Under the pieces are notes generated by a model that had not been told where the DNA came from, did not search any database, and saw only the letters and a list, made by a program, of their open reading frames with translations. The position numbers were made by a program, and so were the translations under genes. Positions 51,884 through 62,191 of a stretch of DNA of 64,000 nt are shown one piece after another (the stretch's first letter is position 1; each line of letters starts with the position of its first letter). Origin of the DNA: Aulostomus chinensis (taxonomy: Eukaryota > Chordata > Actinopteri > Syngnathiformes > Aulostomidae); assembly GCA_037954235.1 (NCBI GenBank), contig JBBMOA010000018.1, positions 3,618,501-3,682,500 of the forward strand. The letters run 5' to 3'.

Positions 51884-54800
51884 GAGATGAGCCATGAGGG
51901 ATAACGTCGAATGGAGAGACTTAAGGTCAAGCATGCAATACATTCATGCTTTTCCAATATTGTAGGTATTGTATCAGTCTGTCGGTGCTCGTCACATACA
52001 TCTCGCGTGAGATCTCGACGAACAAACAAGTGTGGGTCTGTAAACGCTATTCCTGGAATAGCGACGTCATCCATTAATGTTCTGTTTCCAACACCAACCT
52101 CTCTCCAGGCCTGAGGTGTATGCATGAACATGACCTTATGAATACTAACCACGTCTAATCTTTTCATCTGCATTCAGGTCCTGCACCCCAGCGGGAGATT
52201 AAGGTGACTGTTCACTGTGGCCTACAACTTGCCGTCAAACAGCTATTGGGTGCAGACTATGTCCATTGACTGTGGCATATCAATGGCCAGCAACGTTATG
52301 TTTTTAAATACAAGCTGGAAGTTGAAGCTCATGAAACCACTCAAGCCATTAATTCCACAGTAGGAAATTGGATTGGGGGTGAGGGGCCTGCTAAGCTCAG
52401 GGCCACCTGTGTTAATGAGATTGCTGCTGTTGGAGCTGCAGCGTCCAGCTGAATCCCACTAGTGGTTTACTTCAGGGCAGATCAATAACGTACGGTCTTA
52501 CCTTACACAAACCCACTGAAAAGGTCAGCAACGAACAAGAACCTGCATTATTACCTGAAAAGTAAATCAGCCACAGCACTGATTGGCCAGGGAGGCTTCA
52601 CGTGGCTCTCTGCAAATGCAAATTAATCTCCGTCTTCTTGTTGTCTTTATAGACTTTCAAGAGGAATCAACCAGGTTTTTTTTTCTTTTTTTTTTCTCTT
52701 TTGCTCGCTGCCAATGTTTAGTCGTCAGATTTAGCATTTGCACTACACAACCTGCTGTCTGGGAATTCTGAAGTCATTCGGGTTAGTTGAGCAGCGAGTC
52801 CAAGGAGTCCGCCATGGGAAATACACCAGGTAAACTTTGTTCAAAGGAAAACTTGGCTGCAGTAAGTTGAATATAGTGGTCCGGTTCTGTACTGGAGCCT
52901 CCCTGCCATTCCCTGCACATACATGGAAAACTAAAGCAGCAGCAATGACCCCCATAGGTCCACAGCAACAAGTGATCATAGTTGTGTGCACTGATTTGCA
53001 TGGCGCGCCACCAAAGAGGAAGAAAAAGCCCAGAACATGGCTGAAATATGCAGTCGAATTTTTTTAATACTTCAACAGGGAAACTCTGGTTGCAAAAGCG
53101 CATGTAGGAAAGCCCCCTCACTGAATGTCACTATTTAGCCTGCTAGACAACGTGTCTGTGACACATCGGTGAGCGTCTTTGATCAGTTCACACCTCGTGC
53201 TCCTCCGACGATTTGTTGTGTGATCAGGGCCTTATACCAGAGAACTCCAAAACCTGTCAGCGAGTGGAACATCGCGGCTAAAACCATGCAGTGTGAACAT
53301 TCCTTTGACAGCTCTAAAACATAATCCATAAACACTGGCATGTTTAATGAATTAACCTGGGACGGAATGCAGTTAAAAGACAGCATTCGTGCTCATTCGG
53401 AATACCGGCCTAGATCCGCAGTGTAAACGGTTGGCTCGCGTTCATCGAGTCTGTAGATGAGCAGCTTATTGCTAAAACAAGTGCAGAGAAAACCTGCAGG
53501 AAAAAAAAGAAGAAACATTTGCTCTCAGACAGTTAAACATCGCAGGGATTTCGCTGATTGTAAATTCAACAACTGAATGAGGGATTTATTTCTTAATCTG
53601 CCGCCTTCCCTGTGAGCAAGTTGGTTTTACCTTATTAAAGTAGTTTATGAACCTTTCTGTTCTCTATGTGCTTGCATGGATTACTGAAGTAAAACCTTCA
53701 TGTTTATTTTGGGCAACTTTTAACGATGGCAATGCTATTGATTTGGTGACCTTGATAGCAAACAGATGAGTAGATGAGTTAACAACTATCACTTGTTTCT
53801 GGCAGCCTGATGAGGATAATTCCAACCTTCACTCGCGTGTGTAGTTGTTTTGCCCTCCTCTATAAGTCTTTACGGATGGAGCTCTCTCTTAAATTGCCAA
53901 ATTCTGTGATGAGCTCACCAACTTGCTGCTAACATCAGAGGTCTAAAGTGGAAGTGTCAAAGCTTTTGTTGCTGAAAACAACAGCCAGCTGAATGTGGAA
54001 ATGAAGTTGATGAGAGCGGCGAGGTGAGAGGGAACCAGAACAGTCATGTCTGTGAGCAGGAAACAAAACTAATGAGCAGAAAGACGCTGCTAGCAAAGCA
54101 GAGGAGATGGGGGGAGAACCGGGTGATCTATCTATGTGGGTGCATGCAAGCACATTCACATATATGTTGAATAATCCTACAGTAATATTTATTGTCGCAT
54201 TTCTAATGAAACGCCCACACACATACAAAATCTGACACGCTGTACGGTCTGTAGATGCATCACCATTCAACAGCACATGGAAACAATTTCCACATGTAAG
54301 AAGATAGCTGTGCAGCGTCAGTGCAGCAGTGCAGGTACTAGATTTCTCTGGAGATAGAGATACATTACAGGGGCTCACCTCTGCCTGGAGTGTGATTAGC
54401 CGGAGCTCTCCCATTGCAAGCACTATTTAATTTGTCATGGCAAGTGCAGATATGTAGTCCTCAATGGAAAAGTAAGGTGGAGATGCGTATCAGCGGAGTG
54501 AGGCTTAGCTCGCTGTGTACCTTATCATACTACAAGGTATCGCTTACATTTTTTTCGCGGATGGTTGCCTGGCCTTTGGTGCATTTCTCCTGCTCTCTCC
54601 CCCAGCGGTTACGCCGAGGCGGGCTGCCGAATGTATATCATTGCTGGAGACGTGGGAGCAAAATAGAGCCCCATAAACTACAGCACCAAGCTTATAGATT
54701 TATTGATTAGCTCGACTCCGTCCCTTTCACTGTGATACAGTAGATTCAGTGCATGAAATCCTGCTGCTGCAAGAGGTTTGCCAGAATTATGGGAGACATT

Positions 54801-54975
54801 TGTATTCCTAAATGCTTTTTGACTATACCATGTCTGCCTCCCCAGCAGCATTTTTTCGCTCTGAAATCACCCCCCGATTGGCACTTTGAAGCATACAAGT
54901 CCCCACACCTGCAATTACCGACCTCAGAACTTTTTTATTTTCCGAGCTGTATACGTGCAGGCATTAGAAATGTAA

Positions 54976-54999
54976 ACACACACACATACACACACACAT
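54976..54999. repeat. (CA)n short run
   Basis: About 24 bases of CA with a TA interruption. Confidence 0.9.
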
Positions 55000-55786
55000 A
55001 ACACAAGCACTCACATTTATTTACTTGCAAGTTTAAGTGCCCTATTCCCCGTTTAATCTGGCTGAATCCTTTTTTTGTCCGAGAGTGACAGTGCTCTAAA
55101 CGCAGCGATAATGAAAAGGCCGTAGGGAGTCTTTGCTGACTTGCAGCAGCAGGCTAATGAGATTAGCAGAACCACGCAGGGCCCGTTAACAGCGTGAGGC
55201 CCCTTTTGAGGTAGAACACGATGAGGAGGAAGGCAAAATGGGGGGTCTCAATCAAACTTTTAGGAGTTCTGTCTGAACTCCCACACATTTATAGATGTGA
55301 TTTCATCCTGTTTGGGTTGACAAACTAGAACAAATTTACACAAATTCTCTTAATATGAGCTCATCCTGACATATACACACAGTGAGGGTACAATCTCTCT
55401 CTCGCTCTTTGGGTAATGAAATAAATATCTGCTTCAGAGCATTGCTAATGGATGCTGGACTAAGAGCACAGCTGTTATTATGTTCTTTTGTAAGTCGGTG
55501 AGCTAATACAGCTCACCATGTTTAGGTCTGAGTGGACCCAAAGAGCAGCAGCGTCCACCGTGATCAATTCATGGAAGCAGCTGCTGACTACAGTTAATGC
55601 CAGACATCAAGATGCAATGATTAGCATTTCTCATGAGGGCAGAAAATGATTCAGGAAAGTCATCTACATCTTGAAGAGAAATTCTCTTTGGTTCAGTTCA
55701 CACTGAGTCACACCTGAGTAACACTGAGTCACACTTGAGTTGGACTTCGTTGGTGTAGGAGTCAGAAATAGAGCTGCTCCTTTACT

Positions 55787-55999
55787 TCCAAGGTTGAGGT
55801 TGTTGAGGATGCCACCTGCTCGTCTCCCCAGGGAGGTGTTCCGTGCCCGTCCCCCTGGGTGACAGGGGACCAGGAGGAGGGATTACATCTCTCCTCTGGC
55901 CAAGGAAAGAGAAGATTGAGGTTCACGACTGGACGCGCTCTCCCTGATCAAACTTTGGATCTGGGGTTGAAGATGGATGGGATGGATAGATGGATGAAT
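55787..55999 (+). mobile_element. Non-LTR retrotransposon 3' end (Rex/RTE/CR1-type, decayed)
   Basis: From 55806 the frame reads RMPPARLPREVFRARPPG, then a stop, then TRRRDYISPLAKER. This is the C-terminal signature of a fish LINE ORF2 (RMPP.RLP.EVFRARP followed by RTRWRDYISRLA.ER). It ends in a GATG-type tail (GATGGATGGGATGGATAGATGGATG). The stop and small deletions show it is inactive. Clade is not decided. Confidence 0.75.
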
Positions 56000-56970
56000 A
56001 ACTCAATTTATCTACAAGAAAAATGTTGTACTGTAAATAGTAGAACCTACAAGTGGAGAAGAAGTACGCAGTGGATGTGACGCAACTGAAAATCTATTTC
56101 ATTCACATAATAGCAAGACTACGAGCACACTTCTGACAAATGTAATAATGGAAACAATGAATATCTCTGTGCAGATACACACTGCACAACAATGTTTAAC
56201 TAATATTACAAATATTATTACCAGTGTCTTTCTGTCTTTGTCTCGCTCTCCCAAACACACACTCGCTAACACTGCTACACTGCCAGAACCCCTGCCCTCT
56301 ACGTCCATGAAACACACCTGCTGCTGAACCTGTTTGCCCCTCTAAAGCACAGCAGCCAAACAACTCTTCAGTCCTCTATTCAATCAATTTTGCTATGTTT
56401 CAAAAGGCAGTTTCTCTTTTCATTCTTGCAAAAACATTTTCGCCAGCGTAAAAGACAAGTTAAGTGTGGTGTTTGTGTAGCTCATGAGTGTTGGGATTAT
56501 TTCAATATTGGTCGCACTTTATCTGCCAGCATATTGATGAACGCCACAAACGCTCTTTGATAGCTCCTACACACAATTCAAGCGCAAATGCACAAACGGA
56601 TGATTTATGCGTGAGAACAGTGGTTCCTTAAGTTCGAAAGAGCAGAGCAAATAACTCCTCTGCAAGAGTCCACAAATGTCAAACAAGTGACACACAAATG
56701 TCAGTGAATCGCCTTTTTTTTACGCGTTTATTTGCCAGTTCTGATTTCTTCCTCAGTCAGAGACTCAATGGCCACAAAAGCAAAAAAAGAGCAAAAATGC
56801 AAAAAAGATGCTAAAAAAAAAAAATTGAATTCAATTTTGACTTCTACGCTTTCCCAGAAGGAACATCCTTTAAGGATCAAATATCCTAAGGGGACAAAAC
56901 TGAAACCAGCCACACAGAAAACAAGACATACATGCGGATGATCAGGCACACAGGGGGGAAACTCCTCTGT

Positions 56971-57001
<31 letters not shown>

Positions 57002-57482
57002 GGCTGCTGCGCTGTACTGTGAAACAAACTTTTGACACGGCAAGGCTTTAGCTACATCTATCCACCAGCCCATTCCTAACCCATTTCTCTCTGCTCTACG
57101 ACCATGGCCACTGATCATACCATTTTACATTCAGATATTTTCTTCACTCTGAAAGCATTATGCTTTAGTTGTTGAGGCATCCGTTGGACTGAAGGTCCAG
57201 TCGAGACTTGATCGTGGCTCGGAGCGGTTACATAATTTCCAATCTTTTTGTGTGACAACCACAATGATTAGACAATGAGCCAAAACATTTCTGCAGTTTT
57301 CACGGTTGTTTTGAAAGCAGGAACTCTTACAGAGAACACCACCTTTTCAGATGAAGTCATCTTAGCTCGGCATGATGAAATGCATTTGCAACTGTTTGGG
57401 CCCTGGTAATTGACTGTCTAAACTACATGTACGGAGATTTAAGAGAGCCTGCACGAATCAACGGCACAACAGAAAAAGGCAG
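56000..57482. other. Intronic non-coding stretch next to the asic2 exon
   Basis: It holds a (GT)n-G19 tract at 56969-57003. Nothing else is recognised. Because the gene is on the minus strand, this is the start of the intron after the exon. Confidence 0.65.
56969..57003. repeat. (GT)n followed by G19
   Basis: A GT run of about 16 bases passes into nineteen consecutive G. Confidence 0.95.
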
Positions 57483-57488
57483 ACTTAC
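57483..57488 (-). other. asic2: Splice donor of the asic2 exon
   Basis: The minus strand reads TCT|GTAAGT, a full consensus 5' splice site, directly after the codons for NFSS. In ASIC genes the next exon continues with Phe-Thr-Lys-Tyr-Gly-Lys-Cys-like residues. Here translation past the donor gives unrelated residues and soon stops, as expected for intron. Confidence 0.93.
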
Positions 57489-58106
57489 AGAGGAGAAGTT
57501 GTGAGCACCGCAGGGCTCTCCTCTGTACTTGCATGAGAGCAGCATGTCGTCAAGTTGGTGGCTCAGTCTGTCCATAAACTCCAGGTTGGTTCCCTCAAAG
57601 TTTCTGGGTGGCAGAAACAGCCTGAAGTCTGACAGCTTCCTAAACCAGGCCCGACGGTCCTCCTGAAGCAAGTCCAGAACCAGGGGCCTCATTGTCCGGT
57701 TGGCCAGCAGTAGTCCCAGCCAGTGGCCAGCAAAGTACAGATCGCTCTTGGTGAGCTTGTAGAGGCGGATCGGGTTGTTGTTGCAGATAGTGACTACAGG
57801 GAAGGCCAGTTCTTTGGCCCACTCGGTGTGGACTCGTGTGTATGTGGGGAAGGAGAGCCAGTGAAGTAGGCGGTTGGAGGACCAGGATAAGAGCAGCCCA
57901 AGGGAAGTGCAGAGGGCCAGCAGCCAGAAGGCTCTGCGGCCCACTGAGCCACCAGGGACGCAAACATGCCTCAGGCCGTGCAGGCGTGTCCTTGACAGCA
58001 GAGTGGAAGTGACCCGAGCCAGAGTTGGCTTGGTAGGACGCTGCTGACAGCCTTTTCTGATCATGGCTGGGGATCCCCGCCGGAGACAGCGCCCCTCCTG
58101 GGCCAT
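57489..58106 (-). CDS. asic2: Acid-sensing ion channel 2, first coding exon (ASIC2b-type N-terminus), partial
   Basis: This exon encodes the start of a proton-gated sodium channel subunit of the DEG/ENaC family, which works as a trimer in the neuronal plasma membrane. From the chosen ATG it gives 206 residues. They comprise a basic cytoplasmic tail, the His-Gly gating motif (LHGLRH, residues 42-47), TM1 at about 58-82, and the first palm strand with FPVVTICN at 102-109. Cys108, Cys192 and Cys199 sit where ASIC ectodomain disulfide cysteines are expected. N-glycosylation sequons are at 136 (NRT) and 203 (NFS). The stretch from SRTRLHGLRH through LLLSWSSNRLL to DDMLLSCKYRGEPCG matches the long-N-terminus ASIC2 isoform better than ASIC1, 3 or 4. 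The reading ends in phase 0 at a consensus donor, so the rest of the channel lies left of the window. ATG 58104-58106 was chosen for its strong context (GCAGCCATGG). An in-frame ATG at 58179-58181 has weak context. The longer open frame to 58217 begins with GTG and is not a credible start. Confidence 0.95.
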
Positions 58107-58260
58107 GGCTGCCCACAGCACTCCTACAGCCACGGGAAAGTCTTCATTTCCCAGCCAGGCCTCAGGGGCTGGGGCCCACATGTAGCTCCAGGACAAATCC
58201 ACTACTGTAGTCCACACCCGTATCTGTGTTTGGCCTTACGAATATGAATGACCCCACAAT
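58107..58260 (-). other. asic2: Probable 5' UTR of asic2 (alternative N-terminal extension to 58181)
   Basis: The frame stays open upstream of the preferred ATG and holds a second ATG at 58179-58181, which would add 25 residues (starting MWAPAPEAW). The base at -3 is T and +4 is T, so its context is poor. The extension shows nothing I recognise from ASIC2 N-termini, so I treat it as untranslated leader. No transcription start can be fixed from sequence alone. Confidence 0.5.
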
Positions 58261-58640
58261 TCTAACTGTAATTACACTGCCTGCACAGGTGGAAGTACAC
58301 TCACTCAGATCAGTGTGTTCTGCTCTGATGACTTCAGCGGCAGCTACTTGTTGGTCATCTCACCAGGTCTCTTGATCTGAGGGGGGGTGAAGGGGGGGCT
58401 CCAATCATCCAACTCAGCAGGGGAAACAACAGCAAGGCAAATGTGCTCCAAGCAAGGTGGCTTCTACATGAGTGACTCCGGCATCCACTGCAGTTAGTGT
58501 GACAGTGCACAAGAAAGGATGAGACAGAGAGAGCGAAGGCAAGAGGAGGAGGGAGGGGAGGAGAGAGGGAGAGAGGAGGATAGAATACAAAATACCACAG
58601 GCTTAGCGGAGAGGCAAAAAAACAAACGAAAGAGGAGAAG
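58261..58640 (-). promoter_or_regulatory. Candidate promoter-proximal region of asic2 with CT-rich tract
   Basis: This lies directly upstream of the exon. On the gene strand it has a long pyrimidine (CT/CTC) tract at 58511-58583 and a C-rich run at 58381-58398. I see no clear TATA box. CT-rich tracts are common near vertebrate promoters, but calling this a promoter rests mainly on position. Confidence 0.3.
58381..58398 (+). other. G-quadruplex-capable G-runs upstream of asic2
   Basis: Two runs of seven G separated by TGAA can supply four G3 tracts with short loops. They lie about 275 bases upstream of the preferred ATG, on the strand opposite the gene. Confidence 0.4.
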
Positions 58641-58739
58641 GTAATTAAAATAATGAGACGACAGTGGAGGGAATTAGTTGGTGTGTCAGTGAAGAGCTTG
58701 CCTTGTTCCAGTGCTGTGGTTTCCCTTTTTTGGAGTTAC

Positions 58740-58767
58740 GTGTGTGTGCGCGCGTGTGTGTGTGTGT
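58740..58767. repeat. (GT)n with CG core
   Basis: A GT run interrupted by GCGCGC, a Z-DNA-prone alternating purine-pyrimidine tract. Confidence 0.9.
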
Positions 58768-59159
58768 TTTTGGCTTCACTGGCTTGCAGAAGCATTCGTC
58801 AGCCAGAGGCTGCAATCAGTTCCTTGTCACTATTAAGTACGAGATTTAATTGAATTCACAAAAGTCGACTATGCTCATTTGTTTTCAGTCCCACTTTGCG
58901 GTCTCACTTTTAATGTCAGGACTTCCACGTGATTTCTGCTTCTCGGCTTCCCCCCACTCAGCTTTTACCAGTCTTATTAGGTCCTGTGGGTAACCACAGG
59001 GCTTCATCTTGCAACAAACCTGCCTCTCAAACCACAGCCACAGCGAGGAGCAAGCTACAGTACAGTTTGACATGGACAAGGAGGCACTTCCACGGACATA
59101 CACTCACAGCGGGCTCCAGCGGGGGACCAGATCAGAGATGATTTGTTCTGTCACACTCT

Positions 59160-59640
59160 GGTTTCATCTCTCCTCTCTCCTTTTCTGGCTCCTGTTATTC
59201 TCTCTTCCTCTTCTTCCCCCGGAGTTTTGTCTTTTCTACTCCAAGACAGCATCTCTTATATCAATATTCCTCTCATGTATCTGCTCCTTCTTCTAAAAAT
59301 ACTCTCTCCAAATCAAATCCATCAACTTGCCCCCATGCTCCTCCTCCTCCTCCTCCTCGCTTTTGTGTCAGTCAAGCCCCATAAGCTCGACCTCCTTTCA
59401 GACTCCCTCTTCTCCTCCTCCTCCTCTTCTTTCCACTTAGTGCACGGACTCCCCTGCTTCTCTCTCCGGTCAGGGACGGCTTCCCTGTGTGCTTTCTTGC
59501 CCCTGTGTCCTTGTCGGCTTCATCCAGCTTGCTCCCTCTCACTGCTCCGAATGACTTCTCTCCCCTCGTTGATCTCTCTCCATTCTCCCCCCTCCCTTTC
59601 TAACGGTTTGCTCCTCTCTTTTACTCCGCTTTAGAGGCAG
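59160..59640 (+). repeat. Pyrimidine-rich low-complexity tract
   Basis: Nearly 500 bases dominated by C and T, with CTC and CTT blocks at 59340-59360 and 59409-59431. It lies about 1.05-1.5 kb upstream of the preferred asic2 ATG. Confidence 0.8.
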
Positions 59641-60377
59641 CCTGTCGTCCCGTTGCACCTCTTCTCATCCTCCTGCGCCACAGCTCTGTCCACACAGCCA
59701 GCGAGCCCGTCACTGATGAGAGCGCCCGTCTTTCTCCGTGCTAACTTGCACCGTCCTTCGCCCCCCTCTGTTTGTCTGCTGCTGCTGCTGCTGCTGCCGC
59801 CGTTGAGCCACACAGCTTCAGTGCACAGAGAGACTGCTATGTGCATGTGTGTGGATGTTAGTGTGTAACAGAGGAGAGCAGCAAAACACGGGCTATCAGT
59901 TTGAGGCAGAATTTGCACTTTTTTTTTATCAGAAACCCGGAGGTTTGAAGTCTGTTGGGAACCACGTTGTATGTGAGGATGAATAAATTAAGGACCGCTG
60001 TTTATTCATCTCTATTCACCAGTGTCTTGTATCGTGACTGTTAGTCCACTCGATTCAGTTACCCGGTTTTGCTGAACTCTTCAACATCTGACTGGAATGC
60101 AGCTTTCACCACATTTTAGTTTAGCTCATTGTGATATTATAATGCAGGTATCAGTTACAAGATTATCTGTGAGACATTAGACTTTTCAAAAAAAAAATTA
60201 TGATAATACACATGCCATTATATACAGAGCCCAGAAGGTGTCAGAATTTCTTCTTTCACTTTTATGGAATACTGAATAATCCCAGATTACTGCAATGGGA
60301 CTTGGACTGTAGTATTTAAGACTTTTCTAAATTAGGTGCCAGTCCAGTTTTTGACAAGCCTAAGCCTAATTATAATC

Positions 60378-60545
60378 CATCCATCCATCCATCCATTTCT
60401 TACCGCTTATTCTCTTAAGGGTCAAGGGTGGGGTTCACCCTGGACGGGCACCAGTCCATGGCAGGGCCAACACATGTAGACAGACAACCATTGGCTCTCA
60501 CAGCCACGCCTACGGTCAATTCAGAGTATCCAATTAGCCTGGCTG
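60378..60545 (-). mobile_element. tRNA-derived SINE, 5'-truncated copy with target-site duplication
   Basis: On the minus strand this is the 3' part of the SINE seen at 10793 and 18035: AATTGACCGTAGG, then TGGTTGTCTGTC, then GTCCAGGGTGAACCCC, then the (GATG)n tail. The tRNA-like head is missing, and about 35 bases before the tail are also deleted. Nine-base direct repeats ATTATAATC (60369-60377 and 60546-60554) flank it, consistent with truncated target-primed insertion. Confidence 0.85.
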
Positions 60546-61929
60546 ATTATAATCTATTTTTCACTATTCGTTCACATTTACATTTAGAGTAAATCTTCAC
60601 TCAAACATTGATGAGGAGAAACTGTTTTTGGAGATATACAGTTGTTAGCTTAGCATGCAACCCCTTATAGCGATCTACTAAGTGGCAAACTGGGGCAACT
60701 GATTTAGCTTCGGTTCATCTGACAGTATTTAGTTTCTGCACAGAGTCACCATGAAAACACACATTCTAACGTCATTTCACAGCTTTTACATGCACACGTA
60801 TCAACGCCACCCGCTTTGACTGTACGATCTTCATTTGCCATCAATGAGCACGATACACAATGTCCACTAGGGGCCAGTAACACAAGCTTCATGAGAACCA
60901 GAGCCATCGGTAATGATATCGACCTGTCAGTTCATTGCAACTCCTATTCATTCAGAGAAAAGTGATCATCATCACCCTCAGACATTCCTAGTGGTTGAGT
61001 TCTGCTTTTGACAACATTCAGATTGAATTTATCTAAGTTTTTAGCCCCCCTCTAGCTGAGTTCCAGCCGATCAATCAGACTGAAAGCAATGCAAAGAAAC
61101 TGAGAGGAAGCAGGAAGAACAGTTGGCAAACAAAAGTGAGCAACCTGTTGACCTCAGTGACTGTGGTCATGATTCATCCTCAGAAAAACTTGGACTGGAA
61201 CATCTACACTCTTCGCCAGTCTTTCCAAGGACAATTCCTTTTTAACCATCTCTTTTAAAACACATTTTATACTATTTTTCATTAATTTAAAAGGTGAAAG
61301 GTGAGTATATACTTGAATTTTTTTTCTTCCCGGAGCCAATAAACAATCTTTGTCCAAAATTTATTCATAAACACAGGTAAACGGAAAACTTTTGAGCCGA
61401 TACAAGGGAAGAACTCTTGAATGCTCAATGATTACATTTTTTCAAAACCAGGACGTTTGAATCTTTTCAGCGTTTGATTTTCTGGTTTCTTAGTTGAGCT
61501 CCGATTAGCAGTTAGTTCATGGTTCCGAGCAAAAAGAAACGAGGGGGCGCGAAATAGAAACCTTGAATCCAGCTCCACCCTAAAGCCGGCGATAGGTGAG
61601 TCACAGTTGTACGTCACGAGTCACCGAGGTTTACCCGGTGATTATGAAACCCGTTTATTTCACAACAGACAACACGACAAACATCCTCCTCACTGCAAGA
61701 TCAAAGACCAAGAGAGGCTCGATGTTATTTTGATTGATTTCTGTTGTTGGGCTGCGAGCTCGGGAAGACTCCCAGACAAGTGTGTGTGATCCCGCCATTG
61801 AGGACAGGATGAAAAGAGAGTTTTAACTTAAATGGAGCCCACTCATGAGACTCAAGAAACTTTCCACACTGTCAAAAGAAATCAAACCTAAAATGGCAAG
61901 TCAGGCAAAGCACACACACCGACAGAAGC

Positions 61930-61931
<2 letters not shown>

Positions 61932-61970
<39 letters not shown>
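61932..61970. repeat. (CA)n microsatellite
   Basis: A perfect CA run of about 39 bases. Confidence 0.97.
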
Positions 61971-61972
<2 letters not shown>

Positions 61973-62147
61973 AATGAACCGTGTCTTAGCCAAACAGCCA
62001 AAGCAAGGCTGTGAAAGAGTAAAACACATCCATGTATAATTCATAACCAGCCAATACAAAGAACAGGAACGTCGAATTGAAATGTCAAATGCATGCTAAT
62101 ACACCTTGTAACACCACCTAACACCAACCATGCAACACACTCTCTCT

Positions 62148-62191
62148 CACACACGCATACACACACACACACACACACGCACACACACACA
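62148..62191. repeat. (CT)n(CA)n microsatellite, imperfect
   Basis: A short CT run, then CA units with CG and TA interruptions. Confidence 0.9.

Larger units (their letters stand above)
50291..55786. other. Non-coding stretch
   Basis: It contains the microsatellites at 50824, 51678, 51827 and 54976. A membrane-helix-like minus-strand frame near 51480-51560 has no homology I recognise. No gene is supported. Confidence 0.6.
58641..60368. other. Upstream flank of asic2, non-coding
   Basis: A GT/CG run lies at 58740-58767. A strongly pyrimidine-rich stretch at about 59160-59800 (plus strand) contains (CTC)n/(CTT)n blocks and a (CTG)n run near 59778-59797. Open frames here are Leu/Ser-rich products of that composition. 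No gene is supported. Confidence 0.6.

Noticed and set aside
57184..57235. Short tRNA-like arm pattern near the asic2 exon
   Set aside because: The B box is poor and no cloverleaf could be drawn.
57423..57488. Continuation of the asic2 frame past the donor
   Set aside because: The residues after NFSS do not match ASIC proteins and follow a consensus GTAAGT, so they are intronic.
59143..59634. 163-codon Leu/Ser-rich frame resembling a membrane protein
   Set aside because: The composition follows directly from the CT-rich tract; there is no family signature.
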